Source: Mycolicibacterium celeriflavum
GTDB taxonomy: Bacteria; Actinomycetota; Actinomycetes; Mycobacteriales; Mycobacteriaceae
Direction: 5' to 3'
NCBI RefSeq assembly: GCF_010731795.1
Contig: NZ_AP022591.1
Location: forward strand, 2,480,001-2,544,000
DNA length: 64,000 nucleotides
Position numbers and translations under genes: made by a program. The notes under the pieces are model-generated. The model saw only the letters and a program-made list of their open reading frames with translations, did no database searches and was not told where the DNA came from. This document shows, one piece after another, positions 42,314 to 51,360 of this stretch (the stretch's first letter is position 1; every line of letters starts with the position of its first letter).

Positions 42314-42789
42314 TCAGCTGGCGACAAACAGTCGGTCTTCGAGCAGCAACGTTGGCGGCGAGCCGGAGTGGTCGGCGCTGGCGAGTTCGGCGAGCAATTC
42401 CGCGGCCAGCGTCGGCTCGTTGCGCGCATTGGTCATTAGCGCGGCATCAGACAACGGTGTCGCCGGCCAGGGAACCGGTAGTGCGAGCGAAGCTTTCGGC
42501 CGTACCGCGTCCAGGCGGTGGATCTTGGCCGGGTCGTTTTGGAGCAGACTCTCGGTGAGCGCCGCATCGTCTTCGAGTACGGCGAGGATGTTTCGTAGCA
42601 GTTGTGCGCGGGCTTCGGCGTTGCCGGCGACGTGCAATTGGCGCTCGATGATTGGGTGAGGTGCCGGGCGATGGTGGGCGCCTGCTCGGCCTCGTCGCCC
42701 GAGTTGATGTCGGGGTGATACTCAGGATGCTGAGCCAGAGCGGCACTCAGCCGATCGGTGAGCAAAGATTCGTAGAGGCCGGCTTCCAC
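42314..42789 (-). pseudogene. Remnant of a DUF3427-type PLD/DEAD-box helicase (N-terminus only)
   Basis: The start MEAGLYESLLTDRLSAALAQ followed by EAEQAPTIARHL, then in another frame QLHVAGNAEARAQLL, LPVPWPATPLSDAALMTNAR and PTLAAELLAELASAD, match the first 150 residues of actinobacterial DUF3427-containing helicases as I know them. A one-base loss near 42654 shifts the frame, and after AELASAD the helicase part is missing. It is a truncated gene at the right edge of the island. Confidence 0.65.
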
Positions 42790-42906
42790 GCCGGCAGGTT
42801 AGCGCATGAGGGTGACACATTGAGTTTGTTTGTATCGTCCCCTCCCCATACGGTGCGTTTAACATCGGGAGGGCACGTGCGGTAAGCGCACTGCCGTTAA
42901 GACAGG

Positions 42907-43611
42907 TCATTCACCGTGTCTCCTATGACGCGGGTGGGCACGGTACTCCATGGATTGCGTGCGTCGCGACGGCAAACGCTTCGCAAATTGGTATGCCGTG
43001 AGGTACAGCACTGCGAAAAGTCCTGCTGTGATGAGTGTGCCGATTCCGAACTGTATGTGCTGACCGCGGGCGATTCCATAGCCCCAACTCGCATCGCCGT
43101 AGCCGGTCGTAACTGCGAGAAAGACGAGAAAGGCGATCCCAATCGCCGCCACCCACCACTCGCCTTTGCCGGTCACAAACGCGATGGTGTTACCGGAGGA
43201 AATGATCATCAGACCAACGATCATCCACCACATCTTGGTCGCGGAGAGGAGGCCACTATAAGAATCTGGAGCAGCGTCCCGGCCTGCATCCCTTGTGTAA
43301 GTAGGGTTTTCCGTCGTCGGGTGTTCGGGATCAGGTTCGCTGTCCTGCACGGTCATTGCATAGACCTTGCCGCGTAATTTGATGTACGGCGTGTAGGCGT
43401 ACGCGATCACCGTCATCACGCCCAACACGACGAGGGCGAATCCCAAACCCTTTCGCCAATCCGGTTGAACCGACAAGAGTCCGGCTATCGCGGCAACGAC
43501 AGCGCAACTCCAATAGATGCGTCGCTGCGAACTTCGGTCATGAATTAAGAACGACTGAACAAACGAAACGACGAAACATGCAACGATAATCAGAAAGAAG
43601 AAGTCGGACAC
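42907..43611 (-). CDS. Multi-pass membrane protein
   Basis: The 234-residue protein has about six hydrophobic helices: two or three at the N-terminus (FFFLIIVACFVVSFVQSFLI and following) and three or four in the C-terminal half, with a polar, acidic loop (about residues 88-117) between. No family is recognised. Its ATG lies 4 bp after the stop of the upstream gene at 43616, so the three leftward genes 45463 to 42907 probably form one operon. Confidence 0.62.
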   Translation of the reverse strand: MSDFFFLIIVACFVVSFVQSFLIHDRSSQRRIYWSCAVVAAIAGLLSVQPDWRKGLGFALVVLGVMTVIAYAYTPYIKLRGKVYAMTVQDSEPDPEHPTTENPTYTRDAGRDAAPDSYSGLLSATKMWWMIVGLMIISSGNTIAFVTGKGEWWVAAIGIAFLVFLAVTTGYGDASWGYGIARGQHIQFGIGTLITAGLFAVLYLTAYQFAKRLPSRRTQSMEYRAHPRHRRHGE

Positions 43612-43615
43612 TGCC

Positions 43616-45145
43616 CTACTTGCCCATCGTCCAATTCACGAACTTTTCGCCTCCGATTCCGCCGCCAATTGCGCCGAGAAATCCGACAATGAGCGTACCT
43701 TGGGGCCCTACGAAGGATCCCCATGCCGCACCGGCCGCCCACCCGCCGAGTATCGATCCCGCGGTGCGGCCACCAAACTGTGCAAGTTCCTCGTCAGCCG
43801 GTGCACCTTGAGTCCAGTCGTAGATCGAAGTCAGGGCATCGACTCCAGTGCCAGCCCACCCGAGCTTCGAGCCGAATCCTTTGAGCGCTTCGATGTCGGC
43901 ATGCGACCAGACCGGGGCGGTGCCCCAATGGCTGCCGCCTGGGAGCGCGCCAGCGTGAGCCTTCGCACCCTCGCCTAGCGCACCGGCGTGGTTGGCCGCG
44001 CCTCCTGCTATATCCCTGAATACTTCGCTGGGCGCCTTTCCATTTCCTATTTCGTTCGCTGCACGGGTGGCTCCGTCCGGCGATACCCCGGCCTGTTCGA
44101 GCGTGGTCTTGAGTCGGTCTAGCACCATTACCCGTCCATTCGCCTCCCACTCATTGAGCAATTGAGTGGCCTGGTCGGGCGTCAACGGAGATCTGCCAAG
44201 CAGCGCATTGGGTGACTCCAACAGCTGCTGCATTTGAAGTCTCGCCTGGGCTCGGGTGCGAGCGTCGCCACCCAAGACGGTGTCGGTGGGCAACGGGCCG
44301 GAGAACTGTGCCATGCGGTGGTCGTTCAGTCGCTCTCCCGCAAGCCGTACTTCGTCGACACCGGCTGTGGGATTGTTGATGGTCGAGTAATCGCGGAGGC
44401 GTCCAGCAGCAGCATTCTTTTCCGGCGTCCATGGTCCAGGCGAATTGACCAGCGACTCGTCTGCCGCGCGCCGGCTCTCTCCGTAACTGTCGGCCTCAGC
44501 GTGCGACTGTTCATTTCTCGACACGTCGCCCTCGCCGTCGACGGGTGCCGTCGGCTCTGGTGTGTAGCCCTCGGCCGCCATCTCAAGCTGTGACGCGTCG
44601 AGTCGCTCCGAATACGCATCGCGGACTGACTGCACCTCCTGCAGTGCTTGTTCTGTCGCGGCGATTGCGGCCTGCTTCAGTTCCGACCAGTCGACCTCTT
44701 GGCCGTTAGCCGCCGCCAGGGCGATCTCACGGTCGATTTGGTCGTCGATCGTGCGCAGCCTGGTCTCAAGATTGCTGACCGAAATGTCGCCGCCGCGCTG
44801 CGCCTCAGCCAAAGAAGCCGAAATGTTTTGCAAATCAACTGCAATTCGGCCCAAATGGTCGCGGCTGAGATGCAGCGACTCGGTTGCCCGCCGAACCTCA
44901 TCGGAATCGTTGATTGGATGGTCGCCGCCGTCCTGGCGGTCCCAGGCGACGTCGAACCGCTGCTTGGCGAGGTTGAACTCCTCGCTAGTCTCCTGGCTAC
45001 AGACCCCGGCCTCGTAGAACGCACTCGCCAACTCGCTTATCTCACCCGGGGATCCGCTCTGGAGCGTCTTATTCAGCTGCCACGGATCACCACCTGCGGC
45101 ACCGGTCAGCTCATGGACATCGAGATGCTTTAGCAGAATCGACAT
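43616..45145 (-). CDS. Long alpha-helical protein with glycine-rich C-terminus, possible type VII-linked protein
   Basis: The 509 residues start with a helical region (GSPGEISELASAFYEAG) similar in style to the N-terminal domain of mycobacterial proteins paired with DUF2563 or WXG100-like partners. A polar, Glu-rich middle and a C-terminal region (from about 440) of small residues follow (SILGGWAAGAAWGSFVGPQG), which could insert into membranes. A secreted polymorphic toxin or effector is one reading, but I see no catalytic motif. It lies 6 bp after the DUF2563 gene. Confidence 0.58.
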   Translation of the reverse strand: MSILLKHLDVHELTGAAGGDPWQLNKTLQSGSPGEISELASAFYEAGVCSQETSEEFNLAKQRFDVAWDRQDGGDHPINDSDEVRRATESLHLSRDHLGRIAVDLQNISASLAEAQRGGDISVSNLETRLRTIDDQIDREIALAAANGQEVDWSELKQAAIAATEQALQEVQSVRDAYSERLDASQLEMAAEGYTPEPTAPVDGEGDVSRNEQSHAEADSYGESRRAADESLVNSPGPWTPEKNAAAGRLRDYSTINNPTAGVDEVRLAGERLNDHRMAQFSGPLPTDTVLGGDARTRAQARLQMQQLLESPNALLGRSPLTPDQATQLLNEWEANGRVMVLDRLKTTLEQAGVSPDGATRAANEIGNGKAPSEVFRDIAGGAANHAGALGEGAKAHAGALPGGSHWGTAPVWSHADIEALKGFGSKLGWAGTGVDALTSIYDWTQGAPADEELAQFGGRTAGSILGGWAAGAAWGSFVGPQGTLIVGFLGAIGGGIGGEKFVNWTMGK

Positions 45146-45151
45146 TCGACA

Positions 45152-45463
45152 TCAGGCGAAATCGCGTCCGGCCGCGTTCAGCGCCGATTCGCTTGCCTCG
45201 TCCTGCTTCACGAAGAGGGCAACAGCCGAGTTTGCCTTCTCGGACAATGCAGCCAACTCTGCACGGTGACCCCGCATCGTAGTGACGTGCACGACGTGTG
45301 CGCGACAAAGGACGCGGTGGAATCCATGAGCCGCGTCAAAGTCACCGAAGATCCCTGCCGTTAGCTGTGCCGAAGCGAACTGATTTGCACCTCGTTGTGC
45401 GATCTCACCGGCGCTTCCGGAAAAGTCTGCACCGCAGCGCAGCAGATCGGTATCGACAAACAT
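45152..45463 (-). CDS. DUF2563-family protein
   Basis: The 103 residues match the mycobacterial DUF2563 pattern: MFVDTDLLRCGADFSGSAGE, a central FGDFDAAHGFHRVL, and a C-terminal helical stretch. These are small helical proteins related in size and gene context to type VII secretion substrates. A GAGGAGATC ribosome-binding site precedes the ATG at 45463. It heads a three-gene operon with the 509-residue and the membrane protein genes. Confidence 0.78.
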   Translation of the reverse strand: MFVDTDLLRCGADFSGSAGEIAQRGANQFASAQLTAGIFGDFDAAHGFHRVLCRAHVVHVTTMRGHRAELAALSEKANSAVALFVKQDEASESALNAAGRDFA

Positions 45464-45672
45464 CTGATCTCCTCAAGCCATTACGGCCACTATACCGGCG
45501 GTGGTTTGCTCATCCGTGCACGCATTGTGTGTCAGCTGTCTACTCCAGCCATACAAAATGGTGGCAGCCCGCCGAAGACCTTCCGCCGAGTTCAGCAAAT
45601 GCATGACGCGATGAGATCCTCGCCGAACCGACTTCAGACGACCAAAGAGCCGGTCGGCGTCTCGGACCGCGA

Positions 45673-46299
45673 TCAGCGAAGGTAAGTCTGCCCCTCCCGC
45701 GGGTATCCGCCGCCGTCCGTAGCGATGTGGACATGGTCGTAATGATTGGCGGTGTCCCCGCCGCGGTCCGACATCGTTCTCTTCGAGCCGTTGGGCCGGT
45801 AGATGGTTTGCCGCCAGATGACGTGGTTCAGGTCGAAGCGCTCCGCGTTCTGCAGGACATACGCGAGCACACTGTCGCCGAGCGCAATTCCGGCGGCGGA
45901 GCGCGGATTCGGGATCATCACGTCGATCGCCATCCCGTGCGGATGCCATTTCAACGGATCCGAACGCACTCCGCCGATATCGAGGATCTCGGGAAACTTC
46001 GCGCTGACCGAGCGGGCAGCCAAGATGGTTTTGACCTGAAGGCCCGTCTCTGGCGCAACGCCGTGAGGCAACGCGCGGGGGAGGGCCGCAGGAACCGATT
46101 TGAGGTCGATCGGAGGCGCCGCTACCGGCGGCGGGCTGGCCGGCTTCGACGCCGCGACGTCCCCGCAGCACGGGCCCTCGTTAGTGATCTGCGGAAAACT
46201 GTCTGCGCCGACAACAAACAACGTCGCCGCGGAGACGACGCCCACAGCTAGGGCCAACGGCGACCGTCGCCGTGTCTTGGCTAATACGTGACTTCCCAT
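45673..46299 (-). CDS. Exported protein with an ARB-type C-terminal domain
   Basis: The N-terminus has a basic start and one hydrophobic segment (LALAVGVVSAATLFVVGAD) acting as signal or anchor, then a Pro-rich linker. The C-terminal domain (about residues 85-208: GLQVKTILAARSVSAKFP, GGVRSDPLKWHPHGMAIDV, NHYDHVHIA) is one seen in several mycobacterial exported proteins and has a D-x-H-type arrangement reminiscent of M15 peptidases. A cell-wall role is likely but not shown. Confidence 0.72.
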   Translation of the reverse strand: MGSHVLAKTRRRSPLALAVGVVSAATLFVVGADSFPQITNEGPCCGDVAASKPASPPPVAAPPIDLKSVPAALPRALPHGVAPETGLQVKTILAARSVSAKFPEILDIGGVRSDPLKWHPHGMAIDVMIPNPRSAAGIALGDSVLAYVLQNAERFDLNHVIWRQTIYRPNGSKRTMSDRGGDTANHYDHVHIATDGGGYPREGQTYLR

Positions 46300-46594
46300 C
46301 GGAGGCGCACGCTACCGACACGCCCGAGTGCGTAGCAAAATCGCTGTTAGTTTGTCGACCGGGCGGTCACGATCTAAGCGAAGCCCGCCCTAGAGTGTGA
46401 AACCACAGTTCAGAAGCGGTCGGACTCGGTAAACCGCGGTGCGTCCAAATGCGCTCCACCGCCCCTCAATTGTGGCGTAAGTCAAAGTTCAGCTAATCAT
46501 GTGACGCCCGTCAAGTTGGCGGGTGAGCCCAGCAACGGCCACATGCCGAAGGGGGCCTGGAAAGCACATCGCAGCGCTTCCAGTCCCTGCCGCC

Positions 46595-48346
46595 CTATCG
46601 CCCGGGCGGAAGTTGCCGCGGTCCGCGAGGTCCACTGAGTTCATACGAGCCACGCCGGTCGAGTTCACCCTGGGCTTCACTCCTGGCCAACGACCGGTGC
46701 TGCACACGAGCATCGAGCTGGCAGTAATCGCGGTCGTTACGATCCTCGTCTTCCGCAGGCGACCAGCCGGTTTCACCCTCAGCGTCGGCGGACGCTCCGC
46801 TGTGCCCCGACACGGCGTCGCCTTCTTCGGAGTGGAAAGTCACCTTGCGACTACGCCTGAGCGAGAAGTGAATCTCTTCGGTCTCCTCGAGGATCTGCCG
46901 CGCACCCCGGAGCGGTCGGGTGGTGGTGTCGATCGCGCTGGCGATGATCGGCGGCACCAATGGGCGGATCCATCGCGCGGCAGCCTTGGTGACATCCGGA
47001 ATCGTCGGGATCAGCGGGCGGCCGGCTGGCTCGTGGTGCTCGTCGCGCGCCGGCAGATTCGGAATCTCGGCCACGCCCTCCTCGTCGGCACGAACCTCCG
47101 GCGCCACCGGCAACTCAGCCGAAACAAGGCTCGCCGCTTCCGCTTCGGCCGCGATCGGCAAGTACACATCTTCCACGGCGGGCTCCGATAGGCGCTCCAC
47201 CCGAGCCGACGCGGGACCGTCGATCGCCTCCATGACTCGACGGCGTTGCTGCTCGCGGTCGATCCGGTTTTGCGCCTCGATCGCCAGCCGGGCACTGGTC
47301 AGCTGCTGTTCGGCCCACATGTTGTCGATAGCCGCACGCACCTCTGCCCGCTTCACCGCGATCGCGGTGTCGGCATCCACCTCGGCGCGGTCGCGCTTGA
47401 CGTCGGCGGCGATACCGCGGTCTTGCGACGTCTCGCCACGCCACAGCTTGAGGATCAGCGGCAGCAGGCTCAGCAACACGAAGAAGCCATCGACGAGCAA
47501 CCGCAGCGTCAGCGCGCCCATATCGGCCGACGTGTACTCATTCATCGCGACCCAGCGAGCGCCCAGTCCCCTATCCCCATCCACCGCCGCCGCCTCTCGG
47601 GCCTGCGTCAGCGCCCGCTCGTCGTCGGCGACCTGAGCCTCCAGCGCAGGCGCCCGCAACTCCTGCTCGGCCAAGGCATCATCCAGCTGGCGCTGCGCGT
47701 CGGCGAGGAAGTCATCGGCCGTCTGGGTTCCCGGACCCGAACCCGGCACCCCGGTGATGAAGGTCTGCGGGCAGTCGGGCCTCGGGTTGAATTCGCAGCG
47801 CGCCACCACCAGCGCCTCCTGCCGCCGCTGCAGCGCCTGCTCCACCGCGTCGTCGAGCGCATCTCGAGCCGCGCGGCTGCGGTCCAGGTCGACTGCCGCC
47901 TGCGCCGCCGCCGGTGAGGATTCGGCGCTGCGGGCGATCCGCTCGTCGAGCACACGATCGATCGACCCGGAGAACAACGCCATGGCGGCGAGTTCGCCGA
48001 CCACGATGCCGACGCCAACTGCGACCGCAGCGCGTCCCGCCAGGTTGCGCCGGCCGCGTACCGCGCCCGATGCGATCGCGCGGCTCATCGCGCCCACCAG
48101 CAATCCGGCCACGGACGTCGCCGCGATGACGGCGACGACCGGCCAGGATGTCGATCCTGCTACGGCGATGACCGCGACCGCCCATGCCAACAGCGCGACC
48201 AGCAGCACCACCGCTCCCGCGATGATGAGAGTGGACCGCTCGTCGCGGCGAGCGAGCTCACGCCGCTCGGCCCCGCCGAGCCAGACGAATACCGCCGCAA
48301 TTGGCGTGACGGCAGCGTCGGGTTCAGTGCTTCTGTGTGCGGACAT
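46595..48346 (-). CDS. DUF4407 membrane protein
   Basis: Four membrane segments in the N-terminal 320 residues (a pair around 45-105, one near 130, one near 290) flank a long charged coiled-coil region containing an FNPRPDC pair of cysteines. The cytoplasmic C-terminus is long, charged and low in complexity. This arrangement matches DUF4407 proteins. The ATG at 48346 has GGAG 5 bases upstream; longer frames lack that. Function unknown. Confidence 0.78.
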   Translation of the reverse strand: MSAHRSTEPDAAVTPIAAVFVWLGGAERRELARRDERSTLIIAGAVVLLVALLAWAVAVIAVAGSTSWPVVAVIAATSVAGLLVGAMSRAIASGAVRGRRNLAGRAAVAVGVGIVVGELAAMALFSGSIDRVLDERIARSAESSPAAAQAAVDLDRSRAARDALDDAVEQALQRRQEALVVARCEFNPRPDCPQTFITGVPGSGPGTQTADDFLADAQRQLDDALAEQELRAPALEAQVADDERALTQAREAAAVDGDRGLGARWVAMNEYTSADMGALTLRLLVDGFFVLLSLLPLILKLWRGETSQDRGIAADVKRDRAEVDADTAIAVKRAEVRAAIDNMWAEQQLTSARLAIEAQNRIDREQQRRRVMEAIDGPASARVERLSEPAVEDVYLPIAAEAEAASLVSAELPVAPEVRADEEGVAEIPNLPARDEHHEPAGRPLIPTIPDVTKAAARWIRPLVPPIIASAIDTTTRPLRGARQILEETEEIHFSLRRSRKVTFHSEEGDAVSGHSGASADAEGETGWSPAEDEDRNDRDYCQLDARVQHRSLARSEAQGELDRRGSYELSGPRGPRQLPPGR

Positions 48347-48519
48347 GGAAACTCCAAACATTCCCAAACTTCTTCGGGCGTGACGACACGGCCGACCGAC
48401 ACGACTGTGTCGGTATGGGCTAGGCGGAACCCCCCGCGATTGCACCGTCACGCAGATGCGATTGTCTGAATCCTCTCACAGTCACCCCTACCGCGCGCGG
48501 TAGGCGACCCGCCGGGCAG

Positions 48520-49074
48520 CTACCGCGGCCCGTCGACCTCATACGTGCCCGCGTCGTCGCGGAAGACGACCGCAACCTGCCGCTCTACGCCGTTGAGGCT
48601 GACCAGGCAGTTAAAACCCTTGCCCGCTTCGACTTTCGGGTTCTCACCGCCGTTGCACTCGACCGCCGTGACATCGTTCGCGCCGTAGCCATAGATCGGG
48701 TCGCTCAATATCTGCGCCACACCCGCCTCGGCCTGACGCACGTCGAGCACCTTGCCGTCGAAACTCGTCAAAGTCCACACCGCAACCATCACCGCTACGA
48801 CGGCGACCGCGAGTGCCCCCAACACCCAGATTCGCCGCCTCGAACCGCGTGGAGGCGCGGGCGCAGGCTGCCGCGGCGGTGGCGTCTGCGGGGCGTGCTG
48901 CGCCGGCGGTGCCGGCGGCGGCGTGTACTGCCTGGGTGGCGCTTGTCGCCACGGCTGCGGCGGCGGACCGACCGGTCGCGGCGGCGGGTATCCCTGAGGC
49001 CGTCTCGGCGGCGGCGCACCGCCGGGACGCGCCCACCACGGTTCCCCCGGGCCCTGCCGCGGCGGGCCGGTCAC
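48520..49074 (-). CDS. DUF4333-family membrane-anchored protein
   Basis: A Pro-rich cytoplasmic N-terminus (about 75 residues) leads to one membrane helix (IWVLGALAVAVVAVMVAVW) and a C-terminal DUF4333 domain with a disulfide-type cysteine pair (AVECNGGE and GFNCLVSL). Proteins of this type are common in mycobacteria, with extracytoplasmic domains of unknown role. It follows the lipoprotein metalloprotease gene at 49097 on the same strand with a 22-bp gap, so the two may be cotranscribed. Confidence 0.82.
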   Translation of the reverse strand: MTGPPRQGPGEPWWARPGGAPPPRRPQGYPPPRPVGPPPQPWRQAPPRQYTPPPAPPAQHAPQTPPPRQPAPAPPRGSRRRIWVLGALAVAVVAVMVAVWTLTSFDGKVLDVRQAEAGVAQILSDPIYGYGANDVTAVECNGGENPKVEAGKGFNCLVSLNGVERQVAVVFRDDAGTYEVDGPR

Positions 49075-49096
49075 TGTTCACTCGCTGGGAACATGG

Positions 49097-50509
49097 CTAC
49101 TCGAACCGCTCGAAGCACTCGTCGACCTCACTGGACAGTCCGAGCCGATAGGCCAGAATCCGCGTGAACCCCGCCGGCGCGCGCCGCCCATTGACATCGC
49201 TCGCGACGACACCGTTGGTCAACAAGCCGGCCACAGCCTCGTCGGTGTCACCGGCCGTCAGGACCAACTCCGAGCCGCTCTCCTCCGTCATCCGGCCCTG
49301 CGCCACTCCCGTTAGGCACGCAGTCCGCAGCGCGGCTACCGGGGTATCGAGCGCAACGCCACGCTCTTGTTGCACGGCCAACGCATACCGCGATGTCACC
49401 ATCGAAATCGCGGTGTTGTCGCCCTGCACCAGAACCTGGTCCTCCTCTTCGTTCTTCGGCTCTCCGGCCGCCTGTAGCGCGGGCATGTCGACGTGAATTG
49501 TGTTGTCATCAGCACAATATGACGTCGGCTCAGCCGCAACTCCGCACCCGGCCGGGCCGGTCGACAGCACCGGCGCGTCCGTCGGCTGGAAGATTCCGGT
49601 CAGCACGTTCATCAACGTCTCGACCATGGTCTCGTCGATCGCGCTGTCGAGCGCCGGTTCGCCGTACTTGTCGAAGACCATGTGCTGCGGCAGGTCGCCC
49701 TGTCGCTTCACGATCTCGTCGACGTCGATCGCCGCGCACTGGTCGGCCCCTCCGCTGAAGCCCATCTGAAACGCGCTGATCCGGTCGAGCGCGGAGCCGT
49801 GTGGATTCCCGACCGCATCGGCGGTCAACGGGTCCCGCAGGTAGATCACGCCGGCAAGCACCCGGTTCAGCCCCTCACCCGTGCTCAACGTGAACCGCGG
49901 CGATTGCCCGGCGGCCACCGACCGCAGATACACACCGGCGAAGCAGTCCGCCTGCTGCTCGGCGACCAGAACGGGTGCACCCTCGGCGATCAGCCCAGCC
50001 ATCCGCTGTAGCGCATGTCCGTACTCGTGAGCTATCACCCCGACAACGCCCATGTCGCCGAAGAACTCGGCCGCCACCGGCAGCGCCTGGCCGCGGTCCC
50101 AGGCGATCAACTTGTCGCCGATGCAATAGAACGCGCCCGCCAAATCGTAAGTCTCCGACTGGCATACGACCGGACTGTCCGGGTCGGTGGAGTCGTACGA
50201 CACAAATGTGTCGATCGGCGTGAAGTCGCCGGACAAGTACTTGTCGAAGTTCTTCGCCCAGTAATCCTGAATGTCGTTGACCGCCAGCAGCGCCAGCCGA
50301 TCAATGGCGCCGCCATCGGTGTTCTCGACGGTGCCGACGGGTTGGGGCGCGTTCGGCCGCGGACCGCTGGGACCCTCGCCGACCGGCAAGCCGCCGACGC
50401 GCTCGGGATTGAACAGCATCGAGGTCGCGCGCCCGTCGAGCGTCGTCTGCGCGCAGCCGGTCAGGCACAGCACTGCACCGGCGACCGCGGCCATCGACCT
50501 GATTCGCAC
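49097..50509 (-). CDS. Neutral zinc metallopeptidase, lipoprotein
   Basis: The N-terminus has a lipobox (VLCLTGC, Cys at residue 19), so the protein is expected on the outer face of the membrane. The catalytic zinc motif is HEYGH (in VIAHEYGHALQRM, about residue 165), with a later QADCFAG that supplies the third ligand region. These single-domain peptidases are found in mycobacterial cell envelopes. The GTG at 50509 starts the frame; an ATG five codons later is possible. 470 residues. Confidence 0.85.
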   Translation of the reverse strand: MRIRSMAAVAGAVLCLTGCAQTTLDGRATSMLFNPERVGGLPVGEGPSGPRPNAPQPVGTVENTDGGAIDRLALLAVNDIQDYWAKNFDKYLSGDFTPIDTFVSYDSTDPDSPVVCQSETYDLAGAFYCIGDKLIAWDRGQALPVAAEFFGDMGVVGVIAHEYGHALQRMAGLIAEGAPVLVAEQQADCFAGVYLRSVAAGQSPRFTLSTGEGLNRVLAGVIYLRDPLTADAVGNPHGSALDRISAFQMGFSGGADQCAAIDVDEIVKRQGDLPQHMVFDKYGEPALDSAIDETMVETLMNVLTGIFQPTDAPVLSTGPAGCGVAAEPTSYCADDNTIHVDMPALQAAGEPKNEEEDQVLVQGDNTAISMVTSRYALAVQQERGVALDTPVAALRTACLTGVAQGRMTEESGSELVLTAGDTDEAVAGLLTNGVVASDVNGRRAPAGFTRILAYRLGLSSEVDECFERFE

Positions 50510-50625
50510 TCGAACCTCTCTGTCGTCGCGGCCAACGCTTCTGCCGCTCCAGCAGGAACAATAGGCGAAAGATCCCCGCTCATGAATGCCTCGCGCGAGC
50601 CGCCGCTCCTCCGTATGGTGAGCGC

Positions 50626-51360
50626 ATGGAGGGCTGCCCGGGGCGCGACGACCGCCGCCTCACGCTCAGCCGTCGCCGGCTTCTGCAGCTGGCCGGCTTG
50701 GCTGCCGTCACCACCAGCGCCTGCGCGAGCGGAACCGCCCAGGCCATTCCTCTGCAGGCGCCGCCGGCTGACCACGCGGTGTTGTGCCGTGACGCCTGGG
50801 GCGCCAATCCGCCCCGCCCGGGCGGCACGCCCCACACCCCGGTCCGCATGACGATCCACCACACGGCGGTGACTCTCGGCGACAACGCCAACGCGCCGGC
50901 TCGCCTCCGTCAGCATCAGCACTACCACCAGGACACCCACGGCTGGATCGACATCGCCTACCACCTCAGCGTCGACCGCAACGGCAACATCTACGAGCTA
51001 CGAAAGCCCGAGCTCGTCGGCGACACCGCGACGAACTATGACCCGACCGGCCACTTCCTCGTCGTCTGCGAAGGCAACTTCGACGAAGAACCGATCAGCG
51101 AAAAACAGCTCGACGGCGCTGCCCTCGCGTTTGCCTGGGCCGCAGAGCAATTCAACATCCCGACCGACACACTGGCCGGTCACCGCGACGCCAGCCCCGA
51201 CACCTCCTGCCCGGGGGCAAACCTCTACGCCCATCTCACCGCGGGCGACCTCGCGAATCGCATAGAACATCTCCTCGCCACCGGACCCGTTGACCTCCAC
51301 ACCATCTGCGGGCCGGCGGCATCCGCAGCGGTCGCCGACATCGAAGCCGGTCGGCGCTAA
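50626..51360 (+). CDS. N-acetylmuramoyl-L-alanine amidase (PGRP type), Tat-exported
   Basis: The N-terminus has a Tat-type signal (SRRRLLQLAGLAAV with a twin-arginine-like basic cluster), probably a lipoprotein or cleaved near TSACAS. The amidase_2/PGRP domain follows: IHHTA (zinc His), DIAYHLSVDRNG, VVCEGNF, and GHRDASPDTSCPG (second His and Cys ligands). It cuts the amide between muramic acid and the peptide of peptidoglycan. Its stop overlaps that of the convergent polyprenyl synthase. Confidence 0.87.
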   Translation: MEGCPGRDDRRLTLSRRRLLQLAGLAAVTTSACASGTAQAIPLQAPPADHAVLCRDAWGANPPRPGGTPHTPVRMTIHHTAVTLGDNANAPARLRQHQHYHQDTHGWIDIAYHLSVDRNGNIYELRKPELVGDTATNYDPTGHFLVVCEGNFDEEPISEKQLDGAALAFAWAAEQFNIPTDTLAGHRDASPDTSCPGANLYAHLTAGDLANRIEHLLATGPVDLHTICGPAASAAVADIEAGRR

